Shown: in pieces, positions 32,285 to 41,367 of the stretch | Position numbering within the stretch: position 1 is the first letter of the stretch | How the letters are laid out: each line of letters begins with the position of its first letter | The notes under the pieces: model-generated | Told to the model about the DNA's origin: nothing | Database searches by the model: none | Seen by the model: only the letters and a program-made list of their open reading frames with translations | Assembly (NCBI RefSeq): GCF_041262525.1 | Contig: NZ_JBGCCK010000011.1 | Coordinates: forward strand, 62,001-126,000 | Reading direction: 5' to 3' | From: Streptacidiphilus sp041262525 | GTDB taxonomy: Bacteria; Actinomycetota; Actinomycetes; Streptomycetales; Streptomycetaceae | Length of the DNA stretch: 64,000 bases | Translations under genes and position numbers: made by a program

Positions 32285-33931
32285 ATGTCCCAGGGAAACC
32301 GTCTGGACCAGCTGCCCGTGTGGGCGGAGCTCGAGGCTCATCGGGCCGAGTTGGGGGAGACGCACCTGCGTTCGCTGTTCGCCGAGGATCCCAAGCGCGG
32401 TGAGTCCTTCACCCTGAGCGTGGGCGATCTGCACATCGACTACTCCAAGCACCTGGTGACGGATCGCACGCTGGACCTACTGCGCGAGCTCGCCGCCGTC
32501 CGTGACGTCGCGTCGCTCCGCGACGCCATGTTCCGGGGCGAGAAGATCAACATCACCGAGGGCCGTGCCGTCCTGCACACCGCGCTGCGCGCCCCGCGCG
32601 ACGCCGTGATCGAGGTGGACGGCGTCAACGTCGTCCCCGAGGTGCACGCCGTGCTCGACAAGATGGCCGGCTTCGCGCGTCGCGTCCGCTCGGGGGAGTG
32701 GACCGGTCACACCGGCAAGCGGATCCGTAACATCGTCAACATCGGCATCGGCGGCTCCGACCTCGGCCCGGCCATGGCCTACGAGGTGCTGCGCAGCTTC
32801 GCCGACCGCGACCTGACGGTGCGTTTCGTCTCCAACGTCGACGGCGCCGACCTGCACGAGGCCGTGCGTGACCTCGACCCCGCCGAGACGCTGTTCATCG
32901 TCGCCTCGAAGACCTTCACCACCATCGAGACCGTCACCAACGCCACCAGCGCCCGCAACTGGCTGCTCACCGGGCTGCGCGCCGACAGCAGCGCCGTCGC
33001 CAAGCACTTCGTCGCGCTGTCGACCAACGCCGACGAGGTCGCCAAGTTCGGGATCGACGTCGCGAACATGTTCGAGTTCTGGGACTGGGTCGGCGGGCGC
33101 TACTCCTACGACTCGGCCATCGGCCTCTCCCTCATGATCGCCATCGGCCCGGACGCCTTCGGCGAGATGCTGGACGGCTTCCGTCTGGTCGACGAGCACT
33201 TCCGCACCGCGCCGCCGGAGCAGAACGTGCCGCTGCTGCTCGGCCTGCTCGGGGTCTGGTACGGGGCGTTCTTCGACGCGCAGGCGCACGCCGTGCTGCC
33301 GTACTCGCACTACCTGTCCAAGTTCACCGCCTACCTGCAGCAGCTGGACATGGAGTCCAACGGCAAGAGCGTGCAGCGCGACGGGCAGCCGGTGGAGTGG
33401 CAGACCGGCCCGGTCGTCTGGGGCACGCCCGGCACCAACGGCCAGCACGCGTACTACCAGTTGCTGCACCAGGGCACGAAGGTGATCCCGGCCGACTTGA
33501 TCGGCTTCGCCCGCCCGGTCGCCGATCTTGCGCCCGGCCTGGTCGCGCAGCACGACCTGCTGATGGCCAACCTCTTCGCGCAGGGTCAGGCCCTCGCCTT
33601 CGGCAAGACGCCGGACGAGGTGCGCGCCGAGGGCGTCGCCGAGGAGCTGGTGCCGCACAAGACCTTCAAGGGCAACCACCCCACCACCACCATCCTGGCC
33701 ACGGAGCTCACGCCCTCCGTGCTCGGCCAGCTGGTGGCGCTCTACGAGCACAAGGTCTTCGTCCAGGGCGCGATCTGGAACATCGACTCCTTCGACCAGT
33801 GGGGCGTGGAGCTCGGCAAGGTGCTCGCCCGCCGCATCGAGCCCGCGCTGGTCGACGGCACCGGCCTGGACGCGATGGACTCGTCCACCGCAACGCTGGC
33901 CACCCGCTACCGCGAGCTGCGCGGGCGGTAG
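32285..33931 (+). CDS. pgi: Glucose-6-phosphate isomerase
   Basis: 548 residues from ATG 32285. It interconverts glucose-6-phosphate and fructose-6-phosphate. Clear motifs: NIGIGGSDLGPAMAYEVL, VASKTFTTIETVTNA (phosphate binding), WVGGRYSYDSAIGLSLMIA, FDAQAHAVLPYSHYLSKF, and GTNGQHAYYQLLHQGTKVIP with the catalytic His/Glu region, ending with an intact SIS fold. Length is that of the long bacterial type. It stands alone, not with pentose-phosphate genes. Confidence 0.97.
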   Translation: MSQGNRLDQLPVWAELEAHRAELGETHLRSLFAEDPKRGESFTLSVGDLHIDYSKHLVTDRTLDLLRELAAVRDVASLRDAMFRGEKINITEGRAVLHTALRAPRDAVIEVDGVNVVPEVHAVLDKMAGFARRVRSGEWTGHTGKRIRNIVNIGIGGSDLGPAMAYEVLRSFADRDLTVRFVSNVDGADLHEAVRDLDPAETLFIVASKTFTTIETVTNATSARNWLLTGLRADSSAVAKHFVALSTNADEVAKFGIDVANMFEFWDWVGGRYSYDSAIGLSLMIAIGPDAFGEMLDGFRLVDEHFRTAPPEQNVPLLLGLLGVWYGAFFDAQAHAVLPYSHYLSKFTAYLQQLDMESNGKSVQRDGQPVEWQTGPVVWGTPGTNGQHAYYQLLHQGTKVIPADLIGFARPVADLAPGLVAQHDLLMANLFAQGQALAFGKTPDEVRAEGVAEELVPHKTFKGNHPTTTILATELTPSVLGQLVALYEHKVFVQGAIWNIDSFDQWGVELGKVLARRIEPALVDGTGLDAMDSSTATLATRYRELRGR

Positions 33932-33947
33932 CACCGGCCACGGCGAG

Positions 33948-34724
33948 TCACCAGGGCATCGCCACGCCGCCGTTGGGACGCAGGATCTGGCCGGTCACGA
34001 ACCGGGCGGCATCGCTGACCAGGTAGTGGACGGCGTAGGCGATGTCCTCGGGCTCGCCGATCAGCCCGAGCGGCGACATTCGCCTGAGCGGCTTCTCGGC
34101 GGCGGCACGGGCGTCCTCGTCCACGCTGCCGTCGGGGAGCAGGTAGTGACGCGCGGTCATCGCGGTGCGCACAAGTCCGGGTGCCACCGCGTTGACCCGC
34201 ACGCCGTAGCGGCCGACCTCGGCGGCGAGGTTCTTGGTCAGCTGCACGACGGCGGCCTTGGAGACCGAGTAGCTCATGATCTCGGGCGTCGCGCTGTCCA
34301 CCGCGCCGGAAGCGGTGTTGACGATCGCCCCGCTGCCCTGCGCGCACATGATCCGGGCGGCGGCCTGGCAGGCGTGGAAGGTGCCCTTGAAGTTCACCGC
34401 CAGGACGGCGTCCAGATCCTCCTCCGGCACGTCGACGACGAGCCCGGTTCGGATGATCCCGGCGATGTTGCAGAGGATGTCCAGTCGGCCGAGCCCTTCG
34501 GCGGTGCTCTCGATCAGCCGGAAGACGGCCGCGCGGTCCGAGACGTCGACGGCGGCGGGGATGCCGTCGAACTCCCTGGCCGTGGCCTTCGCGGCGATGT
34601 CGTCGACGTCCGCGCAGACGACCCGCGCGCCCGCTTCGGCCAGCACCCGGGCGGTGGCCCGCCCGATGCCGCTGCCCGCGCCCGTCACGATGGCGACCCG
34701 TCCGTCCAGCGCATAAGGAAGCAT
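33948..34724 (-). CDS. SDR family oxidoreductase (3-oxoacyl-ACP-reductase-like)
   Basis: 258 residues. Rossmann motif VTGAGSGIGRATARVL (NAD(P) binding), NIAGI, and the catalytic Ser/Tyr/Lys set with YSVSKAAVVQLTKNLAAE. It reduces or oxidises an alcohol/ketone of unknown identity. It diverges from the thioesterase gene with a TACTGATCAGTA palindrome between; both could belong to one lipid or polyketide-related regulon. The C-terminal end (DAARFVTGQILRPNGGVAMPW) is typical. Confidence 0.9.
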   Translation of the reverse strand: MLPYALDGRVAIVTGAGSGIGRATARVLAEAGARVVCADVDDIAAKATAREFDGIPAAVDVSDRAAVFRLIESTAEGLGRLDILCNIAGIIRTGLVVDVPEEDLDAVLAVNFKGTFHACQAAARIMCAQGSGAIVNTASGAVDSATPEIMSYSVSKAAVVQLTKNLAAEVGRYGVRVNAVAPGLVRTAMTARHYLLPDGSVDEDARAAAEKPLRRMSPLGLIGEPEDIAYAVHYLVSDAARFVTGQILRPNGGVAMPW

Positions 34725-34777
34725 GGCAGCCGTGGTAGCAGAACTGCCTTGACGTTGGAAGCGAGAATGTAGTTAGC

Positions 34778-34789
34778 TACTGATCAGTA
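34778..34789. promoter_or_regulatory. 12-bp perfect palindrome in SDR/thioesterase divergent promoter
   Basis: TACTGATCAGTA, flanked as GC-(palindrome)-AC, resembles TetR-family sites of the TTACT...AGTAA type. TTGACG (34749-34754) could be a -35 box for the thioesterase gene. No TetR gene is adjacent. Confidence 0.45.
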
Positions 34790-34842
34790 ACTTTTTTCAG
34801 TACTTTTTAGAACGTGCGTGTGCTTCGGCAGGGAGTGGCAGC

Positions 34843-35691
34843 GTGACCGGAACCAGTTCGGCCTCGGAGTTCGACCGTGGCACCGCCGTGGTCCGTCGCC
34901 AGGGCACCTCCGGGGTCTTCGACGCCGAGCTCGACGCGGGCTGGCAGATCGGCGGCGGCATCAACGGTGGCCTGCTGCTCGCGCTCGCCGGCCGCGCCCT
35001 GTCCGAGCACCTCGGCGAGGCGGCCGGGCACCCGTACCCCATCTCGATCAGCGGCTACTACCTCTCCGCCTCCCGCTCCGGCCCGGCCGAGCTCCGGGTG
35101 GACACGGTCCGCACCGGGCGCACCCTCTCCACCGGCAGCGCCTCCCTGCTGCAGACGACCGAGGACGGCCGCAGCGTGGAGCGGCTGCGCGTGCTGGCCG
35201 CGTACGGCGACCTGAGCCTCGCCGACGAGGACGTCCGCACCAGCGCGAAGCCGCCGCAGCTGCCGCCGGTCGAGGAGTGCATCAGCACGGAGTTGGCCCC
35301 GCCGGAGTTCCTCGCCTCGGCGAACCTGCTGCGCCGCCTCGACCTGCGCCTCGACCCGGCCTCCGTAGGCTGGGCCCTCGGCAAGCCCTCCGGCGAGGGC
35401 CGCATCCAGGGCTGGCTCCGCCTGGCCGACGGCCGCGAGCCCGACCCGCTCATGCTCCTCTTCGCCGTCGACGCGCTCCCCCCGGTCACCTTCGACCTCG
35501 GCCTCTACGGCTGGACCCCGACCGTCGAACTCACCGTCCACGTCCGCGCGGTTCCCGCGCCCGGCTGGCTGCGGATCGTGCACTCGACGCGCAACCTGGC
35601 CGGCGGCTTCCTGGAGGAGGACTGCGAGGTCTGGGACTCCACCGACCGCCTCGTCGCCCAGTCCCGCCAACTCGCCGTCGTCCCGCGCTGA
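34843..35691 (+). CDS. Acyl-CoA thioesterase (TesB-like double hotdog)
   Basis: 282 residues from GTG 34843 with GGGAG upstream. Two hotdog domains: the first with the helix GGGINGGLLLALAGRALSEHL and YPISISGYYLSASRSGPAELRVDTVRTGRTLSTGSASLLQ; the second from about residue 150 with LLFAVDALPPVTFDLG and PGWLRIVHSTRNLAGGFLEEDCEVWDS. It hydrolyses acyl-CoA esters. Divergent from an SDR gene with a palindrome between them. Confidence 0.88.
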   Translation: MTGTSSASEFDRGTAVVRRQGTSGVFDAELDAGWQIGGGINGGLLLALAGRALSEHLGEAAGHPYPISISGYYLSASRSGPAELRVDTVRTGRTLSTGSASLLQTTEDGRSVERLRVLAAYGDLSLADEDVRTSAKPPQLPPVEECISTELAPPEFLASANLLRRLDLRLDPASVGWALGKPSGEGRIQGWLRLADGREPDPLMLLFAVDALPPVTFDLGLYGWTPTVELTVHVRAVPAPGWLRIVHSTRNLAGGFLEEDCEVWDSTDRLVAQSRQLAVVPR

Positions 35692-35721
35692 GCTGACGCA
35701 CGGACGGCCGGTTGCGCTCTC

Positions 35722-35873
35722 CTGGGGGCGCGGGGCTCTGCTTGATTCACTGCGTGCGCGGCAAGCCACCCACGCAGGTAGAGCCCCGAACGCGCAGGGC
35801 CATCCGCACGCCGGTGGTTTCTCGCGCACGCAGTTCATCGAGCAGAGCCTCGCGCCCCTGGGCAGTGCAACTA
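35722..35873. repeat. Palindromic intergenic element, copy B
   Basis: About 150 bases between the thioesterase and GNAT genes; its last bases form the GNAT stop codon. The left arm (35734-35760) and right arm (35823-35850) are imperfect inverted repeats (about 23 of 27), flanking a core of about 62 bases (35761-35822). Compared with copy A (32057-32188) the ends have the same direction but the core is inverted. Confidence 0.75.
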
Positions 35874-36365
35874 CAGCTTTCGCCACATGATGTGCAGCCC
35901 GACATAGCCGAGCGTCGGGTGCAGGAAGCCCTCGGGCAGCGTCGTCATGATCTCGAAGCCGAGCGACTGCCACAGCGCCACGGCCCGCACGTTGCTCTCC
36001 ACCACCGCGTTGAACTGCATCGCCCGGTAGCCCTCGGCGCGGGCCCAGTCCAGGACGTACTCGCCGAGTGCCCGGCCCACGCCCTTGCCCGCGTGGGCGG
36101 GGTCGACCATGAAGCTCGCGCTCGCGATGTGCGAGGCGCCGCCCATGTGGTTCGGGTTCATCTTCGCCGTGCCCAGCACCGTTGCGCCGTCGTCGTCCAC
36201 CGCGACGACCGTGCGGCTGGGGGCGCTGAGCATCCACATCGCGCGGGCCGTCGGCTCGTCGAGGTCGCGCGGGTAGGTGTAGGTCTCGCCGGCGGCGACG
36301 ATCTCCTGGAGGAACGGCCGGATGGACGCCCAGTCGGCGTCGGTGGCCTCGCGGATCTGCATCAT
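35871..36365 (-). CDS. GNAT family N-acetyltransferase
   Basis: 164 residues from ATG 36365 (an ATG-ATG pair; the second is possible too). Begins MMQIREATDADWASIRPFLQE; the acetyl-CoA loop is DPAHAGKGVGRALGEYVLDWA (R/Q-x-x-G-x-G/A type) and the C-terminal NVRAVALWQSLGFEIMTTLP is the fourth motif. Substrate unknown. The 3' end runs into palindromic element B. It diverges from tex. Confidence 0.92.
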   Translation of the reverse strand: MMQIREATDADWASIRPFLQEIVAAGETYTYPRDLDEPTARAMWMLSAPSRTVVAVDDDGATVLGTAKMNPNHMGGASHIASASFMVDPAHAGKGVGRALGEYVLDWARAEGYRAMQFNAVVESNVRAVALWQSLGFEIMTTLPEGFLHPTLGYVGLHIMWRKL

Positions 36366-36442
36366 CCGATCATTCCAAGCCGTGACGGCCGGGGCGAGTG
36401 GATTGCCGCGACCCGCCCGGCGGCGGGGTGGTTTTCCTCTCC

Positions 36443-36479
36443 GTCCCGACCGGGACAGAATGCTGGGGGAAGTCCCCAG
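36443..36479. promoter_or_regulatory. Two small hairpins in the tex leader
   Basis: GTCCCG-AC-CGGGAC (36443-36456) and CTGGGG-N5-CCCCAG (36463-36479) stand just before the tex ribosome-site region. They may shape the 5' end of the mRNA. Role unknown. Confidence 0.35.
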
Positions 36480-36499
36480 CGAGAGAGCGGTAACCAAGA

Positions 36500-38968
36500 G
36501 TGACCCTGTCGATTCAGCAGACCATCGCCGAGGAGCTCGGCGTCCGTCCTGCACAGGTGCAGTCCGCCGTGGAGCTGCTCGACGGAGGGGCGACCGTCCC
36601 CTTCATCGCCCGGTACCGCAAGGAGGCCACGGACTCCCTCGACGACGCCCAGCTGCGCACCCTGGAGGAGCGCCTGCGCTACCTGCGCGAGCTGGAGGAG
36701 CGCCGCGCCGCGATCCTGGAGTCCATCCGCAGCCAGGGCAAGCTCGACGAGGCCCTCGAGGCGCAGATCCGCGCCGCCGACTCCAAGGCCCGGCTGGAGG
36801 ACATCTACCTCCCCTACAAGCCCAAGCGCCGGACCAAGGCCCAGATCGCCCGCGAGAACGGCCTCGAGCCGCTCGCCGACGTCCTGCTCGCCGACCCGAC
36901 GCGCGACCCGCAGACCGAGGCCGCCGGATTCCTGGGCGAGAATGTCGCCGACGCCGCCGCCGCGCTCGATGGCGCCCGCTCCATCCTGGTCGAGCGCTTC
37001 GGCGAGGACGCCGACCTGATCGGCGAGCTGCGCGAGCGCATGTGGGGACGGGGCCGCCTCGCCGCGAAGGTCCGCGACGGCAAGGAGCAGGACGGCGCGA
37101 AGTTCGCCGACTACTTCGACTTCGCCGAGCCCTACGTCAAGCTCCCCTCCCACCGCGTGCTGGCCATGCTGCGCGGCGAGAAGGAGGACGTGCTCGAACT
37201 GACGATGGAGCCCTACGCCGACGAGGCCGACGCGGAGGCCCCCGGCGGCTACGAGGCCAGGATCGCCAACCGCTTCGAGATCGCCGAGCGCGGCCGCCCG
37301 GCCGACAAGTGGCTGCTGGACACCGTCCGCTGGGCCTGGCGCACCCGGATCCAGGTCCACCTCGGCATCGACCTGCGGCTGCGGCTGCGCACCGAGGCCG
37401 AGGACGAGGCGGTTCGCGTCTTCGCCGCCAACCTGCGCGACCTTCTGCTCGCCGCCCCCGCCGGCACCCGTGCCACCCTGGGCCTGGACCCGGGCTTCCG
37501 CACAGGTGTCAAGGTCGCGGTCGTCGACGCGACCGGCAAGGTCGTCGCGCACGACACGATCCACCCGCACGTGCCCGCCAACAAGTGGGATCAGTCGATC
37601 GCGACCCTGGCCAAGCTCTGCGCCGCGCACCAGGTCGACCTGATCGCCATCGGCAACGGCACCGCCTCCCGCGAGACGGACAAGCTGGCGCTGGACCTGA
37701 TCAAGCGTCACCCGGAGCTGAAGCTCACCAAGGCCGTCGTCTCGGAGGCCGGGGCCTCGGTCTACTCCGCCTCCGCCTACGCCTCGCAGGAACTGCCGGA
37801 GCTCAACGTCTCCATCCGCGGCGCCGTCTCGATCGCGCGCCGACTGCAGGACCCGCTGGCCGAGCTCGTGAAGATCGACCCCAAGTCGATCGGCGTCGGC
37901 CAGTACCAGCACGACATCTCCGAGACCAAGCTGTCGCGCTCGCTCGACGCGGTGGTCGAGGACTGTGTGAACGGCGTCGGCGTCGACGTCAACACGGCCT
38001 CCGCGCCGCTGCTGACCCGCGTCTCCGGCATCGGTGCGGGCCTGGCCGACAACATCGTCGCGCACCGCGACGCCAACGGCCCCTTCCGCAGCCGCAAGGA
38101 GCTCAAGGGCGTGGCGCGGCTCGGTCCGAAGGCTTTCGAGCAGTGCGCGGGCTTCCTGCGCGTCCCCGGGGGCGAGGACCCGCTGGACGCCTCCGGCGTC
38201 CACCCGGAGGCCTATCCGGTCGTCCGCCGGATCCTGGCGGCCACCGGCGGCGACCTGAAGGCGCTGATCGGCGACGGCGCGAAGCTGCGCACGCTGCGGC
38301 CGTCCGAATTCGCCGACGACACCTTCGGCGTGCCGACGGTGGTCGACATCCTCGGCGAGCTGGAGAAGCCCGGCCGCGACCCGCGTCCGGCCTTCCGCAC
38401 CGCGGAGTTCAAGGAGGGCGTCGAGAAGCTGGGCGACCTCACCCCCGGCATGATCCTCGAGGGCACGGTCACGAACGTGGCCGCGTTCGGCGCCTTCGTC
38501 GACATCGGTGTCCACCAGGACGGCCTGGTCCACGTCTCGGCGCTGTCCAAGAATTTCGTCAAGGACCCGCGCGAGGTGGTGAAGTCCGGCGACATCGTCC
38601 GGGTGAAGGTGCTGGAGGTGGACATCCCGCGCAAGCGCATCTCGCTGACGCTGCGTCTGGACGACGAGGCCCAGGCGGGCGGCGGCGGTGGCGGCGGCCG
38701 CAGCGATCGGGGCGAGCGGGGTGAACGTGGCGAGCGCGGTCCGCGTCGCGAGCGTCCGCAGGGGCAGGGGCAGGGGCAGGGGCAGGGTCAGGGCGAGGGC
38801 CAGCGCCAGAGGCAGGGACAGGCACAGAACCAGACCCAGGGCCAGAGCCAGGGAGGCGGGCGGCCGCAGCGCGGTGACCGGCGGACCCCCGCGCCGCGTG
38901 ACGGTGGCGGCAGCCTGGCCAACAGCGCCATGGCCGACGCGCTGCGCCGCGCGGGCCTGGCGAAGTAG
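36500..38968 (+). CDS. tex: Tex family RNA-binding transcription accessory protein
   Basis: 822 residues from GTG 36500. Domains in order: helical Tex N-terminus (about 1-190, VPFIARYRKEATDSLDDAQL), YqgF/RNase-H-like (about 325-460, TLGLDPGFRTGVKVAVVDAT), helix-hairpin-helix (about 490-560, NTASAPLLTRVSGIGAGLAD), and an S1 RNA-binding domain (about 645-720, MILEGTVTNVAAFGAFVDIG). A tail of about 100 residues is Gly/Arg then Gln/Gly repeats (QGQGQG), a disordered RNA-binding type tail. Tex acts on RNA and RNA polymerase complexes. Confidence 0.95.
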   Translation: MTLSIQQTIAEELGVRPAQVQSAVELLDGGATVPFIARYRKEATDSLDDAQLRTLEERLRYLRELEERRAAILESIRSQGKLDEALEAQIRAADSKARLEDIYLPYKPKRRTKAQIARENGLEPLADVLLADPTRDPQTEAAGFLGENVADAAAALDGARSILVERFGEDADLIGELRERMWGRGRLAAKVRDGKEQDGAKFADYFDFAEPYVKLPSHRVLAMLRGEKEDVLELTMEPYADEADAEAPGGYEARIANRFEIAERGRPADKWLLDTVRWAWRTRIQVHLGIDLRLRLRTEAEDEAVRVFAANLRDLLLAAPAGTRATLGLDPGFRTGVKVAVVDATGKVVAHDTIHPHVPANKWDQSIATLAKLCAAHQVDLIAIGNGTASRETDKLALDLIKRHPELKLTKAVVSEAGASVYSASAYASQELPELNVSIRGAVSIARRLQDPLAELVKIDPKSIGVGQYQHDISETKLSRSLDAVVEDCVNGVGVDVNTASAPLLTRVSGIGAGLADNIVAHRDANGPFRSRKELKGVARLGPKAFEQCAGFLRVPGGEDPLDASGVHPEAYPVVRRILAATGGDLKALIGDGAKLRTLRPSEFADDTFGVPTVVDILGELEKPGRDPRPAFRTAEFKEGVEKLGDLTPGMILEGTVTNVAAFGAFVDIGVHQDGLVHVSALSKNFVKDPREVVKSGDIVRVKVLEVDIPRKRISLTLRLDDEAQAGGGGGGGRSDRGERGERGERGPRRERPQGQGQGQGQGQGEGQRQRQGQAQNQTQGQSQGGGRPQRGDRRTPAPRDGGGSLANSAMADALRRAGLAK

Positions 38969-38993
38969 CCGGGCCGCCCGGCGGACATGGGTG

Positions 38994-39062
38994 GGACCGT
39001 CAACTTTGCCAGCGATCGATGGCTCATTGATCCCTGGTGCCGATTTGGCAGGTTGACGGTCC
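38994..39062. repeat. Inverted repeat downstream of tex
   Basis: GGACCGTCAACTTTGCCA (38994-39011) and TGGCAGGTTGACGGTCC (39046-39062) are near-perfect inverted arms around a 34-base loop that holds a smaller dyad. It lies between the tex stop and a classical terminator and may be an mRNA 3' stem or a remnant of a small mobile repeat. Confidence 0.45.
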
Positions 39063-39084
39063 AACAGCTCATAGGATGAATGCA

Positions 39085-39120
39085 GAGGCCCCTCCCGTCC
39101 CCCCGTGCGGTAGGGGCCTC
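39085..39120. terminator. Terminator between convergent tex and glucosidase genes
   Basis: GAGGCCCCT (39085-39093) and AGGGGCCTC (39112-39120) form a perfect 9-bp stem with an 18-base loop, usable from both directions. Confidence 0.65.
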
Positions 39121-39135
39121 ATTGCGCGGCGGCCG

Positions 39136-40788
39136 CTATCCCTCCCCGGCGGCACGCAGCCAGACCGCCGCGTCCGACGGCAGCTTGCCGTCGGCGAGCG
39201 GCTCGCTGGCCAGCAGCACCGCCTCGTGCGGCGGCAGCGGGACGGGCGCGGCGCTCAGATTGACGACGCAGCGGAAGCTGCCCGGACGGGTGAAGTCCAG
39301 CACGGCAGGGGCGACGACGCCGTCCTGCCAGTCCATCGGCCCGTCGCCGAGGCCGCCCTCCTGGCGGCGGAGTCGCAGCGCGGCCCGATAGAACTCCAGG
39401 TGCGAATCCGGGTCCCCGCTCTGCGCGGCCACGCTCAGCGCCTGCCACGCGTCCGGCTGCACGTCCAGCCAGGGCGCGGCGGACGCCCGCTCCGGGCTGA
39501 ACCCGAAGGGCTGCTCGGCCCCGGCCCAGGGCAGCGGCACCCGGCAGCCATCCCGCCCCCGGTCGACGCCGCCGCTGCGCAGCCAGGTCGGATCCTGGCG
39601 CAGGTGGTCGGGGATGTCCTCGACCTCCCACAGCCCGAGCTCGTCGCCCTGGTACACGTACGTGCTGCCCGGCAGCGCCAGCGTCAGCAGCGCTGCGGCG
39701 CGGGCCCGGCGGGTGCCGAGGGGGAGGTCGACCGGCAGTCCGTGCCGCGCCGCGCGGTCGAAGTCGTAGGAGGTGTCGGCGCGGCCGTACCGGGTGACGT
39801 GCCGGGTGGTGTCGTGGTTGGACAGCACCCAGGTCGCGGGCGCGCCGACCAGCGCGTGCGCGGCGAGCGTCGCGTCGATGACCGAGCGGAGCGCGTCCGC
39901 GTCCCAGGGGGAGCGCAGCAGCGGGAAGTTGAAGGCCGTGTGCAGCTCGTCGGCGCGGAGGTAGCGGGCGAAGCGCTGCGGGTCCTCCTCCCACAGCTCC
40001 GCGACGAAGGTGCGCTCGCCGGTGTACTCGTCGAGCAGCGCCCGCCAGGAGCGGTAGATGTCGTGCACGCCCTCCTGGTCCCGCCACGGGTGGGGTGTGT
40101 GGTGGTGGCCGGCCGTGTCGGGCAGGCCGTCCTCCTTGACGAGATGGTCCGTCACGTCGATCCGGAAGCCGTCGACGCCCAGGTCCAGCCAGAAGCGGAG
40201 GACGGAGAGGAACTCCGCCCGCACCTCCGGGTGCTCCCAGTTCCAGTCCGGCTGCTCGGGCGCGAACATGTGCAGGTACCAGGCTCCGTCGGCGGTCTGC
40301 TGCCAGGCGGGTCCGCCGAAGTGCGACTGCCAGTCGTTGGGCGGCAGTTCGCCCTGCGGGCCGCGTCCGGCCCGGAAGTGGAACAGCTCCCGCTCCGGCG
40401 CGCCGGGCCCGGCGGTGAGCGCGGCCTGGAACCACGGGTGCTGTTCGGAACAGTGGTTGGGCACGAGATCGACGATGACCCGCAGCCCCAGCGCATGCGC
40501 GTCCCCGATCAGTGCGGCGGCCTCGTCCAGCGTCCCGAAGGCGGGATCGACGTCCCGGTAGTCAGCGACGTCGTAGCCGCCGTCGGCCAACGGCGAGACG
40601 TACCACGGCGACAGCCACAGCGCGTCCACGCCGAGCCCGGCCAGATGCCCGAGCCTGGCCCGAAGCCCGGCGATGTCACCGGTCCCGTCCCCGTTCCCGT
40701 CGGCGAAACTGCGCGGATAGACCTGGTAGATGACGGCGCTGCGCCACCATGGGGTGTTCTCCTCGGTACTGGTCACGCCGTCCACCAT
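39136..40788 (-). CDS. GH13 alpha-glucosidase / oligo-1,6-glucosidase type
   Basis: 550 residues from ATG 40788 (a GTG 12 bases in is an alternative). Family motifs in order: VIYQVYPRSFADGNGDGTGDIAG (N-terminus of GH13_23/31-like enzymes), VDLVPNHCSEQHPWF (region I), GFRIDVTDHL (region II with nucleophile Asp), FVAELWEE (region III with catalytic Glu) and VLSNHDTTRHVTRYG (region IV). No signal peptide, so intracellular use of oligosaccharides is likely. No sugar transporter adjoins it; an AsnC regulator is upstream on the same strand. Confidence 0.93.
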   Translation of the reverse strand: MVDGVTSTEENTPWWRSAVIYQVYPRSFADGNGDGTGDIAGLRARLGHLAGLGVDALWLSPWYVSPLADGGYDVADYRDVDPAFGTLDEAAALIGDAHALGLRVIVDLVPNHCSEQHPWFQAALTAGPGAPERELFHFRAGRGPQGELPPNDWQSHFGGPAWQQTADGAWYLHMFAPEQPDWNWEHPEVRAEFLSVLRFWLDLGVDGFRIDVTDHLVKEDGLPDTAGHHHTPHPWRDQEGVHDIYRSWRALLDEYTGERTFVAELWEEDPQRFARYLRADELHTAFNFPLLRSPWDADALRSVIDATLAAHALVGAPATWVLSNHDTTRHVTRYGRADTSYDFDRAARHGLPVDLPLGTRRARAAALLTLALPGSTYVYQGDELGLWEVEDIPDHLRQDPTWLRSGGVDRGRDGCRVPLPWAGAEQPFGFSPERASAAPWLDVQPDAWQALSVAAQSGDPDSHLEFYRAALRLRRQEGGLGDGPMDWQDGVVAPAVLDFTRPGSFRCVVNLSAAPVPLPPHEAVLLASEPLADGKLPSDAAVWLRAAGEG

Positions 40789-40870
40789 GCCTCACGCCGG
40801 CGCCGCGCAAAATCCCCTAGCGTCTTCGTCCCAGAGGCCGAGAACCCCTCGCCACCCATCCCGTGCTGAG

Positions 40871-41350
40871 TCAGTCCGCCTCGGCGGCAAGGGTCGAGGC
40901 GGCCGGGTTGGGCGGGCGGTCGAAGAAGGTTTCCAGGACGACGACCGTCGAGGTGCTGGTCACTCCCTCGACGGCGTGGATCTGCCGCAGCACGCTCTGC
41001 AACTCCTCCGTGCGGGCGGTGCGGACCTTGAGCAGGAGCGAGGCGGGGCCGGCGACGATGTGGGCCTCCTCGACCGCGGGGAGTGCCAGCAGGGCCTCCT
41101 TGGTGGGCGGGTCGCCCATCCAGGCGTTGGAGTCGACCAGCACGTGCGCCAGCACGCCGAGCCCGAGCGCGGCCGGGTCGACCTCGATCGTGGTTCGGCG
41201 GATCACCCCGCGCTCGCGCAGCTTGCGGACCCGCTCGTGCGCCGCGCCGGCGGAGAGGCCGACGGCCTTGCCGAGTGCCGCGTAGGACTGTGTGGCGTCC
41301 GCCAGCAGCAGGGCGAGAAGTCCGCGGTCGATGTCATCCATGCATGTCAC
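40871..41350 (-). CDS. Lrp/AsnC family regulator
   Basis: 159 residues from ATG 41350 with GGAGGG upstream. N-terminal helix-turn-helix (YAALGKAVGLSAGAAHERVRKLRERGVI) and RAM domain (LGVLAHVLVD, EEAHIVAGPASLLLKVR, VTSTSTVVVLE). It diverges from the SMP-30 gene and probably controls it; the shared region has an ATTGCGCA motif as in the hmgA/Lrp region. Confidence 0.92.
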   Translation of the reverse strand: MTCMDDIDRGLLALLLADATQSYAALGKAVGLSAGAAHERVRKLRERGVIRRTTIEVDPAALGLGVLAHVLVDSNAWMGDPPTKEALLALPAVEEAHIVAGPASLLLKVRTARTEELQSVLRQIHAVEGVTSTSTVVVLETFFDRPPNPAASTLAAEAD

Positions 41351-41367
41351 CCTCCGATGGTTCGGTT

